This document shows positions 54,400 through 62,351 of a DNA stretch of 64,000 nt, piece by piece; the stretch's first letter is position 1; the number at the start of each line of letters is the position of its first letter. The translations under genes were made by a program, and so were the position numbers. The stretch lies in NCBI RefSeq assembly GCF_014635725.1, contig NZ_BMDJ01000007.1, forward strand, positions 62,001 through 126,000, in the 5' to 3' direction. The stretch comes from Pedobacter mendelii (lineage in GTDB: Bacteria; Bacteroidota; Bacteroidia; Sphingobacteriales; Sphingobacteriaceae). The notes under the pieces were generated by a model. That model searched no databases, was not told where the DNA came from, and was given only the letters and a program-made list of their open reading frames with translations.

Positions 54400-55368
54400 A
54401 TGTTACATCGTCCGAGGAGATTAAGGAAAAACCCGTTGATTAGAGAGATGGTAGCCGAAACTCGACTATCGAAAGATATGTTTGTGTACCCTTATTTTGT
54501 GGTGCCAGGTACGAAAGTAACCCATGCAATTGATGCAATGCCTGGTGTAAACCATTATTCGGTTGATACCCTAGTTAAGGATGTTGAAGCAGGAATGAAG
54601 AAAGGCTTGAATAAAATCATGCTTTTTGGAGTTGGCGATGAAAAATCGGCGGAAGCAAAATCTGCTTATCACGACCATTCGTTAGTACCTACAGCAGTGC
54701 GTGAATTAAAAAAGCAATTCGGGGAAGATTTATATGTAATTACAGATGTTTGCGTTTGTTCTTATACTACTCATGGTCATTGTGGTATTTTGGAAAACGA
54801 TTATGTTCAAAACGATAAAACAGTTGAGGTAATTGCTAAAATGGCTTTAACACATGCGCAAGCCGGTGCAGATATGTTTGCACCATCTGATATGATGGAC
54901 GGGCGAATCGAAGCGATGCGAAATTTGCTGGATGAAAACGGTTTTGTAAATGCAGCCATTATGAGTCATGCTACAAAGTTTGCATCTGCTTATTATGGTC
55001 CTTTTAGAGAAGCAGCAGATTGTGCACCAAGTAAAGGCGATAGAAAAGCTTATCAAATGGATTTTAGAAACCCTTTGGAAGCCTTGCGAGAAGCGCAACT
55101 AGATGAACAAGAAGGCGCAGATGTTTTGATGGTTAAACCGGGACTGGCATATCTGGATATCATTCAGCGGTTAAAGCAAGATACAAACTTGCCAATCGCA
55201 GTTTATAATGTTTCGGGCGAATATTCAATGGTTAAAGCTGCTGCAGAACGTGGCTGGATTGACGAACAAAAAGTAGTAATGGAAACAATGCATGCCTTTG
55301 CAAGAGCTGGAGCAAGTATTATTACTACTTACCACATTAAAGATATTTTAAATAACGATTGGATTTAA
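54400..55368 (+). CDS. hemB: Delta-aminolevulinic acid dehydratase (porphobilinogen synthase)
   Basis: A 322-residue enzyme condensing two 5-aminolevulinates to porphobilinogen. The two active-site lysines are Lys193 (ATKFASAYYGPFREA) and Lys246 (DVLMVKPGLAYLDI). The Cys-rich DVCVCSYTTHGHCG segment points to a zinc-type enzyme. Length and order fit the family. It is preceded by a tandem repeat and followed by family D repeats and hemL. Confidence 0.96.
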   Translation: MLHRPRRLRKNPLIREMVAETRLSKDMFVYPYFVVPGTKVTHAIDAMPGVNHYSVDTLVKDVEAGMKKGLNKIMLFGVGDEKSAEAKSAYHDHSLVPTAVRELKKQFGEDLYVITDVCVCSYTTHGHCGILENDYVQNDKTVEVIAKMALTHAQAGADMFAPSDMMDGRIEAMRNLLDENGFVNAAIMSHATKFASAYYGPFREAADCAPSKGDRKAYQMDFRNPLEALREAQLDEQEGADVLMVKPGLAYLDIIQRLKQDTNLPIAVYNVSGEYSMVKAAAERGWIDEQKVVMETMHAFARAGASIITTYHIKDILNNDWI

Positions 55369-55375
55369 AAAGGTG

Positions 55376-55515
55376 GAGGGTTAAGGGTTTAGGGCTTAAG
55401 GTTTTGACCAATTCGATAACAATTCCATCAATAAATAAATATAGGTATTATGATGTTTAGGTTTTTAGGCTTAATGCTTTTACCTTAAACCTTACGCCTT
55501 TTACCTTATACCTTA
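55376..55515. repeat. Family D palindromic repeat upstream of hemL
   Basis: The left part (ggagggttaagggtttagggcttaaggt, read here only as an AAGG-type pattern) is mirrored by a CCTT-rich right part (taccttaaaccttacgcc) ending 6 bases before the hemL start. It fills the hemB-hemL spacer and resembles the insertion in the TPP riboswitch. Confidence 0.6.
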
Positions 55516-55521
55516 ATAAAG

Positions 55522-56892
55522 ATGTTAGATTCATTAAAGAAAATGTTTTCAGGCAGCGAGGCCGATGTTCCGGTAAATACAGGTAGTAAACCTGATATTT
55601 CGAGGGTAAAATCAGCAGAGTTGTATGAGAAATCAAAAACCTATTTCCCTGGAGGAGTAAACTCACCGGTTAGGGCTTTCAAGTCTGTTTATGGTACGCC
55701 ACTTTTTATTGAAAAAGGCGATGGTTGCTATATTTGGGATGCTGATGGCAATCAATTTATTGATTTCTGTGGAAGTTGGGGGCCTTTAATTTTAGGACAT
55801 AATAATTCTAAAATCCGGGAGAAGGTTACCGAAGTGATGCAAAACGGAATGAGCTTTGGTGCGCCAACTGCTTTAGAAAATGAACTGGCAGAATTGATTA
55901 TAAAAAACAATCGTTTTGTAGAGAAAATTCGTTTTACGAGTTCAGGAACAGAGGCTGTAATGTCGGCGATTCGTTTGGCCAGAGGTTTTACGGGTAGAGA
56001 TAAAATTTTAAAATTTGAAGGTTGTTACCATGGTCATACAGATTCGCTTTTGGTTAAAGCAGGGTCGGGTTTAGTAACTTTTGGTGAAACTTCTTCTGCC
56101 GGTGTTCCAAAATCGTTTGCTGAAGAAACCATTGTAATTCCTTTGAATGATACGGCTGCGATTGAGCAAGCTTTTGCTCAATTTAAAGACCAAATTGCTG
56201 CGGTGATAATCGAGGGTATTCCTGCAAATAACGGATTAATTATTCAGGATGAGGATTATATTCATTTCTTACGTAAAATTTGCACCAAGAATAATTCATT
56301 ATTGATATTTGATGAAGTAATTACCGGTTTCAGAGTTGGTTTTGAGGGAGCAGCGGCGTATTACGGTGTAAAGCCTGATATCGTAACTTACGGCAAAATT
56401 ATTGGCGGCGGTTTGCCTGTTGGTATGTATGGCGCATCTGCTGAAATTATGTCGCACATTTCTCCAGACGGTGCAGTCTATCAGGCAGGTACTTTATCTG
56501 GTAATCCGGTGGCTATGGCTGCAGGCATCGCAACTTTAACAGAACTTAATAAATCGAGTTTCTATAAAGATTTGAACAATAAAACTCAAGATTTTGTTGC
56601 CAGTATTCAGCGTTTTGCTACTGCTAGAAATTATAAATTTAAGGTTTTTACAGTTGGTTCTATTTTCTGGTTTGCCTTTACAGATAAAGATAAAATTCAA
56701 TCGGCTGATGATATTGATGCAAGCAGCATGGAGAAATTCAAAATTATGCATCGAGAGTTGTTGAATCGCGGAATTTATTTAGGTCCATCGGGATATGAAG
56801 TTGGCTTTGTTTCTGCAGCACATACGAAGATTGAGTTAGAGAAAGCGAAGAGGGCGATTTTTGAGGCATTAGATTTGGTTTTTAGGTCGTAG
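55522..56892 (+). CDS. hemL: Glutamate-1-semialdehyde 2,1-aminomutase
   Basis: A 456-residue PLP enzyme that converts glutamate-1-semialdehyde to 5-aminolevulinate, following HemA. The PLP lysine is Lys292 in TYGKIIGGGLPVGMYG; the aminotransferase body starts at KSAELYEKSKTYFPGGVNSPVRAFKSV. An extra 25 or so residues precede this (MLDSLKKMFSGSEADV...), longer than usual; a later start at residue about 28 is not excluded because no in-frame ATG lies there, so the long form is preferred. A hairpin terminator follows. Confidence 0.94.
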   Translation: MLDSLKKMFSGSEADVPVNTGSKPDISRVKSAELYEKSKTYFPGGVNSPVRAFKSVYGTPLFIEKGDGCYIWDADGNQFIDFCGSWGPLILGHNNSKIREKVTEVMQNGMSFGAPTALENELAELIIKNNRFVEKIRFTSSGTEAVMSAIRLARGFTGRDKILKFEGCYHGHTDSLLVKAGSGLVTFGETSSAGVPKSFAEETIVIPLNDTAAIEQAFAQFKDQIAAVIIEGIPANNGLIIQDEDYIHFLRKICTKNNSLLIFDEVITGFRVGFEGAAAYYGVKPDIVTYGKIIGGGLPVGMYGASAEIMSHISPDGAVYQAGTLSGNPVAMAAGIATLTELNKSSFYKDLNNKTQDFVASIQRFATARNYKFKVFTVGSIFWFAFTDKDKIQSADDIDASSMEKFKIMHRELLNRGIYLGPSGYEVGFVSAAHTKIELEKAKRAIFEALDLVFRS

Positions 56893-56893
56893 C

Positions 56894-56919
56894 ATCAGCC
56901 CTTGCGGCTGATAGTTTTT
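56894..56919 (+). terminator. Terminator after hemL
   Basis: ATCAGCC and GGCTGAT form a perfect 7-bp stem with a CTTGC loop, followed after ag by TTTTT. It lies immediately after the hemL stop codon. Confidence 0.75.
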
Positions 56920-57100
56920 ACGATAGAGAAAACGGAGATTTTCAAAGAGAATAAAGAGTTTTCAACCATGTAAGACATATAAGAAAATATAAGCTTATTG
57001 TGTCGTTGTAACAAGGTTTTAAACTTTGAGGGGAATTCCCCTTTTTTAGAGAGGTGCCAGAAAGGCAGGGTGTTTCTTATTTTAGGCACAAACCCAAGTT

Positions 57101-57195
57101 ATCTAAACCCGATTGAAGTGGAAATACTTTTTGATGCAGGTCTTCACAAGCTCAGACTGACAATCGCAAAAAGATTGTAACGAAAAGCGGGACTG
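57101..57195 (+). repeat. Dispersed repeat family B, copy 3
   Basis: It starts ATCTAAACCCGATTGAAGTG, contains GCAGGTCTTCACAAGCTCAG and ends CGAAAAGCGGGACT. It is near-identical to the inverted copy at 51893-51984. The rest of the 56893-57306 gap is gene-free and holds the hemL terminator. Confidence 0.8.
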
Positions 57196-57306
57196 AAATA
57201 ACCGAAGAAAACAGAAACTTGCTTTTCAAATTTCGACTATACTCAGTATTAATATGCTAATAAATATTTTAAAATCCTTAAATTATAAAAATCCTGATAA
57301 AGACAG

Positions 57307-58173
57307 ATGAAAAAATCCATCATAATCTTTTACGCTTTATTACTTTACGCCTTAATTCAGCTTGTTTCTTGGGGTACTTTAGTGGTGCGTTTGCAACCCA
57401 GCCGCATGACGATGATTATGGGTGAAGGCTCTGTATTTTTATTTCTGTTGTGCATTGGCGGTTATTTTCTGCATCAATCGTTAAAACGTGAGGATAAATT
57501 AAGAGAGCAGCAACAGAATTTCTTGATGTCGATCACACATGAGTTAAAATCACCTCTGGCCGCCATAAAACTTTCCATCCAGACTATTGTTAAAAGAGAT
57601 TTGGACAAGGCACGACAAACATCTTTACTGAATAATTCTTTAAAAGACATTGAACGCTTGGATGATTTAGTGGAAAATATGTTATTGGCAACCAAGATTG
57701 AAAACCGTTCTTACACCTTTCCAAAAGAGGAATTTAATTTTTCAGAATTGGTTTATAAAATTACAGATAGGTTGCAGGTTCACTCGTGTGGCAATGAGCA
57801 ACTGATTAATGCCCAAATTCAGCCAAATTTGCAGTTAATGGGTGACAAATTTGCCTTATCGTCAGTAGTTACAAATTTGATAGAAAATGCGGTTAAGTAT
57901 TCGAGTCCTTGTGATGAGGTAAATGTGCTTTTAGATGAAGTAGATGGACATTTAAGATTATGTGTAATTGATAAGGGGCCTGGTATTTCAGATGCCGAAA
58001 AAATGTTGATATTTGATAAGTTTTACCGCGTTGGTAATGAGAATGTCAGGAAAGCGAAAGGAACAGGTTTAGGCTTGTTTATTGTGAAAGAGGTTTTACA
58101 ATATCATGATGCAGATATTACAGTTAAAGACAATTTGCCTCAAGGAAGTATTTTTGAAGTAACATTTAGTTAA
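57307..58173 (+). CDS. Two-component sensor histidine kinase
   Basis: A 288-residue kinase. Two helices (about residues 5-25 and 38-56) bracket a very short extracytoplasmic loop, so it may sense membrane or intramembrane signals. The HisKA domain has His78 in SITHELKSPLAAIKL; the ATPase domain has NLIENAVKYSSP, DKGPGISD and GTGLGLFIVKE. The response regulator gene follows at 8 bases. Its place within the haem region suggests, but does not show, a link to haem or respiration. Confidence 0.93.
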   Translation: MKKSIIIFYALLLYALIQLVSWGTLVVRLQPSRMTMIMGEGSVFLFLLCIGGYFLHQSLKREDKLREQQQNFLMSITHELKSPLAAIKLSIQTIVKRDLDKARQTSLLNNSLKDIERLDDLVENMLLATKIENRSYTFPKEEFNFSELVYKITDRLQVHSCGNEQLINAQIQPNLQLMGDKFALSSVVTNLIENAVKYSSPCDEVNVLLDEVDGHLRLCVIDKGPGISDAEKMLIFDKFYRVGNENVRKAKGTGLGLFIVKEVLQYHDADITVKDNLPQGSIFEVTFS

Positions 58174-58181
58174 TCTCAATT

Positions 58182-58886
58182 ATGTCACAAAAATTAAGAA
58201 TTCTATTGGTAGAAGACGAGGATCACTTGTTAGATGCTATCAAATTAAACCTCGAACTTGAGGGTTATAAAGTTCATGCCGTTAAAGATGGCAAAACCGC
58301 TCTTAAAATATTCAAAGAAGAACGCTTCAATCTAATTATTTTAGATGTTATGTTGCCAGAAATGGATGGTTTCCAGGTTTGTGAAACCATACGTTTGGAA
58401 AATGCAGAAGTTCCGATTATGTTTTTAACAGCTAAAAACACATCTGAAGACCGAGTTTTAGGCTTGAAAAAAGGAGCTGATGACTATTTAGTTAAACCAT
58501 TTAACTTAGAAGAGTTGATTCTTCGTGTGGGTATTTTGGTTAAACGCAGTTTAAAATCTGATGATTTAAAAGAATTAAATTCTTACAAAATCGGTGATAA
58601 AACCATCTATTTTAATTCATTCGAATTGAAACATGATGATGGAACAATCACACCGTTAACCAAAAAGGAAACGATGTTATTGAAACTGTTAATTGAGCGT
58701 AAAAATGACGCGGTTTCTCGCGAGCAGATTTTAGAAACTGTTTGGAATTATGATGTTTATCCATCAACCAGAACGATTGATAACTTCATTTTAACATTCC
58801 GTAAATACTTTGAGCCAGACCAGAAAAATCCTGTTTATTTCCATTCTATTCGTGGTGTGGGCTATAAGTTCACTGATATTCATTAA
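58182..58886 (+). CDS. OmpR-family response regulator
   Basis: A 234-residue regulator. The receiver domain has acidic residues in VEDED (10-14), phospho-acceptor Asp55 (LIILDVMLPEMDGF), and Lys in DDYLVKPFN near 104. The winged-helix DNA-binding domain follows (about 135-232), with TKKETMLLKLL and the C-terminal IRGVGYKF. It is the natural partner of the preceding kinase. Its stop overlaps the next gene's ATG by one base. Confidence 0.94.
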   Translation: MSQKLRILLVEDEDHLLDAIKLNLELEGYKVHAVKDGKTALKIFKEERFNLIILDVMLPEMDGFQVCETIRLENAEVPIMFLTAKNTSEDRVLGLKKGADDYLVKPFNLEELILRVGILVKRSLKSDDLKELNSYKIGDKTIYFNSFELKHDDGTITPLTKKETMLLKLLIERKNDAVSREQILETVWNYDVYPSTRTIDNFILTFRKYFEPDQKNPVYFHSIRGVGYKFTDIH

Positions 58887-59401
58887 TGTATAGCAGTCTC
58901 GGCAGATATGTGTTGATGACCGTTTTTGTGCTTGCAGCATTGGTTTGTGTTTATTTCAATCAATACGAGTTGGCAGCAGTTGCAGGCTTTCTGTTTGTTT
59001 TTGTAATTTGGAGTCATTTCAGGCATAGTTCTGTTTTAATGGCCTCTAAATATTTTAAGAACAATGAATTTTCTAAAGTGAAGCTGATGCTTGCAGAAGT
59101 TCCAAATCCGGAAAGGTTATCAAAAAACCGACGGGGCTACTATGAATTTATGCAAGGTAACATGGCCTTGAAAGAAGAGGATTACGAAAAAGCAGAATAT
59201 CATTTTCAATTGGCAAGTCGTTTTCCTGTTGGTGGCAAAACCCAAAAGGGCTACGTTTTGATACACTTAGCTAATCTCGCTCTGCGAAAAAAGGATAAGG
59301 AAAGAGCCGAAGCTTACGTTAGTTTAGCGAAGGAACTTGCAGAATCGACACGTTCGAAAGATATAATTGTTAAGATTGAAAAAGAAATAAGTAAATTATA
59401 A
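58886..59401 (+). CDS. Small membrane protein with TPR-like C-terminus, unknown function
   Basis: A 171-residue protein. Two hydrophobic N-terminal helices (about 7-46, GRYVLMTVFVLAALVCVYF then AAVAGFLFVFVIWS) are followed by helical repeats (about 55-170) such as YYEFMQGNMALKEEDYEKAEYHFQLASRF, typical of TPR. It overlaps the response regulator stop by one base and is thus coupled to the two-component operon. No function is assigned. Confidence 0.82.
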   Translation: MYSSLGRYVLMTVFVLAALVCVYFNQYELAAVAGFLFVFVIWSHFRHSSVLMASKYFKNNEFSKVKLMLAEVPNPERLSKNRRGYYEFMQGNMALKEEDYEKAEYHFQLASRFPVGGKTQKGYVLIHLANLALRKKDKERAEAYVSLAKELAESTRSKDIIVKIEKEISKL

Positions 59402-59474
59402 TACTCGTATTGTCATTTTGAGAAACGAAATACCGCTTTAGGCATAAAAAGGTACTTCGTTTTTTTTTTATTTA

Positions 59475-59482
59475 TACATTTG
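59475..59482 (+). promoter_or_regulatory. -7 promoter element (TACATTTG) of hemE
   Basis: A perfect TAnnTTTG match 111 bases before hemE. If used, the leader would contain repeat A (59504-59572). No clean -33 element. Confidence 0.5.
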
Positions 59483-59503
59483 CGGAATTAAAAATTTTCT
59501 CAA

Positions 59504-59572
59504 TCGTCATGCTGAATTTAGTTCAGCATCTTTCTAGCTATTAAGACCCTGAAATGAATTCAGGGTGACGAT
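59504..59572 (+). repeat. Dispersed palindromic repeat family A, copy 3
   Basis: The unit starts CGTCATGCTGAATTTAGTTC, with hairpins GCTGAATTTAGTTCAGC and ACCCTGAAATGAATTCAGGGT, and ends GACGA. This is the best-preserved copy in the window; it lies 21 bases before the hemE start codon. Confidence 0.8.
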
Positions 59573-59593
59573 GGTAAGACACAATAACAAATC

Positions 59594-60619
59594 ATGAAGA
59601 ATAATTTATTTTTAGACGCAGCATTTTCTAAACAAACAGAACGTCCACCTGTGTGGATGATGCGTCAGGCTGGTCGTTTTATGCCACAATACTGGGAGAT
59701 TAAGAACAAATACTCTTTTTTAGAGATGTGCAAAACCCCGGAAATTGCGGCTGATGTTACGATGTTACCTGTTGATTTATTGGGTATTGATGCAGCGATT
59801 TTATTCTGTGATATTTTAGTAACCGGCGAGGCAATGGGTGGCGATTTGAGCTTTACTCAAGGTGTTGGTCCGAAGTTTGCAAACCCGGTACGCACTGCAC
59901 AAGATGTAGAAAATTTAAATGTTGATTGTTTGGATGAATTGCAGTACGTAGCTGATGCCATTAAAGTAATTCAACAGCGGTTAAATGGAAGTATTCCTTT
60001 AATCGGTTTTGCTGGTGCGCCTTTTACGGTAATGAGTTACTTAATTGAAGGTGGTTCATCAAAGGATTTTAAATTAACCAAGCTTTTTATACACAACCAA
60101 CCTGATTTGGCACATAAGCTTTTAGCGAAAATTGCTAAAGTAACGGCTGATTATTTGAATCTTCAAATTGCGGCTGGTGTAAATGCTGTTCAGATTTTTG
60201 ATAGCTGGGCGCTTGCTTTATCATGGAATGATTATCAGGAGTTTTCACACCGTTATATTCAGGAGATTATTTCCAATTTAAACAGAAAAGATATTCCGGT
60301 AATTTCTTTCTGTAAAGGAAGTTCGGTTTTTGCACCGATGATGGCAGAGGCTAAACCTAATGTGATTTCGGTTGATTGGAATGCAGATTTACTGAACATT
60401 AAAAATGCTTTGCCTGCTGGTATTGCCGTTCAAGGGAATTTAGACCCGCATATTCTATACGCAGACCAATCGGTAATTAAAGCACAAATTCATAAACTGT
60501 TCGAACGCATGCGTGGAACTGAAGGTTTTATTTTTAACTTAGGTCATGGCATTATGCCTGATATTCCTTTCGAGAATGTGAAATATGCGATTGAGGTGGT
60601 AAAAGAGTTTAAGTATTAA
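59594..60619 (+). CDS. hemE: Uroporphyrinogen decarboxylase
   Basis: A 341-residue enzyme that removes four carboxyls from uroporphyrinogen III to give coproporphyrinogen III. Family motifs are PPVWMMRQAGRFMPQY (residues about 18-33), FAGAPFTVMSYLIEGG, FDSWA, and NLGHGIMPDIP near the C-terminus. Length and start fit the family. It is followed by the embedded toxin-antitoxin-like pair and hemJ on the same strand. Confidence 0.96.
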   Translation: MKNNLFLDAAFSKQTERPPVWMMRQAGRFMPQYWEIKNKYSFLEMCKTPEIAADVTMLPVDLLGIDAAILFCDILVTGEAMGGDLSFTQGVGPKFANPVRTAQDVENLNVDCLDELQYVADAIKVIQQRLNGSIPLIGFAGAPFTVMSYLIEGGSSKDFKLTKLFIHNQPDLAHKLLAKIAKVTADYLNLQIAAGVNAVQIFDSWALALSWNDYQEFSHRYIQEIISNLNRKDIPVISFCKGSSVFAPMMAEAKPNVISVDWNADLLNIKNALPAGIAVQGNLDPHILYADQSVIKAQIHKLFERMRGTEGFIFNLGHGIMPDIPFENVKYAIEVVKEFKY

Positions 60620-60663
60620 ATTACAAGTCTTCTTCGTATATTAGCTTAAATTATTTTTGATTC

Positions 60664-60897
60664 ATGAACGTTAAATCGCCACAAGACGAAGATAAATTAC
60701 CCATTAAAAAGGTAATTGATGCCATAAATAAATCGATGGATGATGTTCTTCGTGTAGTTGATGCTATGAATTTAGGTAGAACTGAAGTAAAACCTGATGG
60801 TGTTTACAGAACTTTCAACAATGGAGAAACAATAAAAATTTCTTCAGGAAGTTTCGCAAAAAAAAAAGTTACTAATAAGAGGATTAAACTGTTTTAA
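60664..60897 (+). CDS. Small protein of unknown function, possible antitoxin
   Basis: A 77-residue, charged protein. It has a helical N-terminal half (KLPIKKVIDAINKSMDDVLRVVDAM) and a basic C-terminal end. It sits 2 bases before the zeta-toxin-like gene, and the small size and order suggest an antitoxin; no known antitoxin family is recognised. Confidence 0.6.
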   Translation: MNVKSPQDEDKLPIKKVIDAINKSMDDVLRVVDAMNLGRTEVKPDGVYRTFNNGETIKISSGSFAKKKVTNKRIKLF

Positions 60898-60899
60898 TA

Positions 60900-61646
60900 A
60901 TGGCTACTAAGCCTAAGTTAAGAATTTTTGCGGGGCCTAACGGTTCGGGTAAAACCACTCTATACAGTTCTATAAAACCTATTTATTTCTCTACACGGCT
61001 TTTTGTAAATGCAGATAACTTAGAATCAGATTTTAAGAAAAATAACTTTCTAAATCTTTCAGAATTTGATATTATTTGTTCGCAAACTGAATTCGAAGAA
61101 TTCTATTTATTAAATGGTTTGTTTACTAAAGCTGGTTTCAAAGCAGATAGCTGGAATTTAGTTATAAAAGAAAACGTCATTGTTAAGGGTGAAAATGATT
61201 TGCGCAATTATAATTCCTATCACTTTGCAATAATAGCTGACTTTATTCGCCACAAATTAATTGAATCTAAAAAATCATTTTCTTTCGAAACGGTTTTCTC
61301 ACACCCGTCTAAATTGAAACTCATTGAATTTGCCCACCAAAATAACTACAAGATTTATCTATACTTTATTGGAACAGAAACGCCTGCGATGAACTTAGAG
61401 CGTGTAAAGGATAGAGTAAAAAAGGGTGGTCATTCTGTTGATGATGATAAAATAGAAAAGCGTTATTTTCTTACAATGGATTTACTTATAAATATGTTAA
61501 AAGAGGTTGATGAAACTTATCTTTGGGATAATTCAGGTGCTAGGCATATTTATTTGGGAAATATAAAGAATGGAACTTTGAATCTAGAGTTTTTGAATAT
61601 TCCAAATTGGGTTGACACATATATTCTGAAAAAAATTAAATCATGA
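60900..61646 (+). CDS. Zeta-toxin-like P-loop protein
   Basis: A 248-residue protein. Walker A is GPNGSGKTT at residues about 12-20, with the preceding RIFAG strand. FVNADNL (about 41) and SFSFETVFSHPSKL (about 131-144) match the nucleotide and substrate regions of zeta-toxin-family kinases, which phosphorylate UDP-N-acetylglucosamine; RVKKGGHSV with D-D-D-K-I follows. The toxin role is inferred; family members can also be non-toxic AAA/kinase proteins. Its last four bases overlap the hemJ start. Confidence 0.75.
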   Translation: MATKPKLRIFAGPNGSGKTTLYSSIKPIYFSTRLFVNADNLESDFKKNNFLNLSEFDIICSQTEFEEFYLLNGLFTKAGFKADSWNLVIKENVIVKGENDLRNYNSYHFAIIADFIRHKLIESKKSFSFETVFSHPSKLKLIEFAHQNNYKIYLYFIGTETPAMNLERVKDRVKKGGHSVDDDKIEKRYFLTMDLLINMLKEVDETYLWDNSGARHIYLGNIKNGTLNLEFLNIPNWVDTYILKKIKS

Positions 61647-62197
61647 TAGAAATCCTTTTGCCATATTATCGCTACTTCATCGCAGTACATGTTGTTTTCG
61701 TAATTAGCTGGATGGCAGGGTTATTCTATATTTTAAGTTTATTCATTTACCATACAGAAGCAAACGATAAGCCTGAGCCTGAGAAAAGCATTCTTGTAAA
61801 GCAATTCATAAAAATGGAGGCAACTTTATGGAACATAATTGCAACACCAGCGATGATTATTTCTGTTTTAGCTGGCGTATCAATGCTTAGTTTAAGCCCA
61901 GGCTTGCTCCAAACCGATTGGATGTGGGTTAAACTCGGTTTTGTAGTAGGGTTGTTAATTTATCATTTCATTTGCCAAAATATTGTTAGGCAACTTAAAA
62001 ATAATCAATTTAAAATGACCAGTTTTCAACTTCGATTGTGGCGAGAATTGGCAACTATTTTTATGATAGCAATTGTCTTTATCGTAATTTTAAAAAATTC
62101 ATTAAATTGGATTTACGGTTTACTTGGGATAATGGGCGTTGCATTGGCGATTATGATTGCAGTTAAGTTGTATAAGAATTATCGGTTGAAGAAATAG
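61643..62197 (+). CDS. hemJ: HemJ/CopD-family protein, probable protoporphyrinogen oxidase
   Basis: A 184-residue membrane protein with four or five helices. Family motifs are RYFIAVHVVFVISWMAGLFYI, FIYHTEA, MEATLWNIIATPAM, and KLGFVVGLLIYHFIC, with the conserved His residues in helix 1 and near 107. HemJ oxidises protoporphyrinogen IX to protoporphyrin IX. The usual Arg before LFVYH is not obvious here (YILSLFIYH). It overlaps the upstream toxin-like gene by 4 bases (ATGA), and its position in the haem region supports the HemJ role over a copper protein. Confidence 0.8.
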   Translation: MIEILLPYYRYFIAVHVVFVISWMAGLFYILSLFIYHTEANDKPEPEKSILVKQFIKMEATLWNIIATPAMIISVLAGVSMLSLSPGLLQTDWMWVKLGFVVGLLIYHFICQNIVRQLKNNQFKMTSFQLRLWRELATIFMIAIVFIVILKNSLNWIYGLLGIMGVALAIMIAVKLYKNYRLKK

Positions 62198-62325
62198 GCG
62201 AGAAGAGTAAAGCAGAAAGACCAAAGCAAAAAAGACACAGGCATTCTTTGTTTTCCTTGCGTAAACTTCTATTTAGTTCTTAATACTTGATAGTCGTTAC
62301 TTTATACTTTACGAAAAAACTATCC

Positions 62326-62333
62326 TAAATTTG
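62326..62333 (+). promoter_or_regulatory. -7 promoter element (TAAATTTG)
   Basis: A perfect TAnnTTTG match 18 bases before the ATG at 62352. It supports the later start codon for the downstream gene, because the TTG at 62331 would lie within the promoter. Confidence 0.5.
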
Positions 62334-62351
62334 CAGCATAAAACCAAGCTC

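Noticed and set aside
60664..61646. Kinase gene pair belonging to haem synthesis
   Set aside because: The P-loop protein matches the zeta-toxin type rather than any haem enzyme; the link to haem genes is positional only.
61643..62197. CopD copper-resistance protein
   Set aside because: CopD and HemJ share a membrane fold, but the short length, His pattern and haem-gene context favour HemJ.
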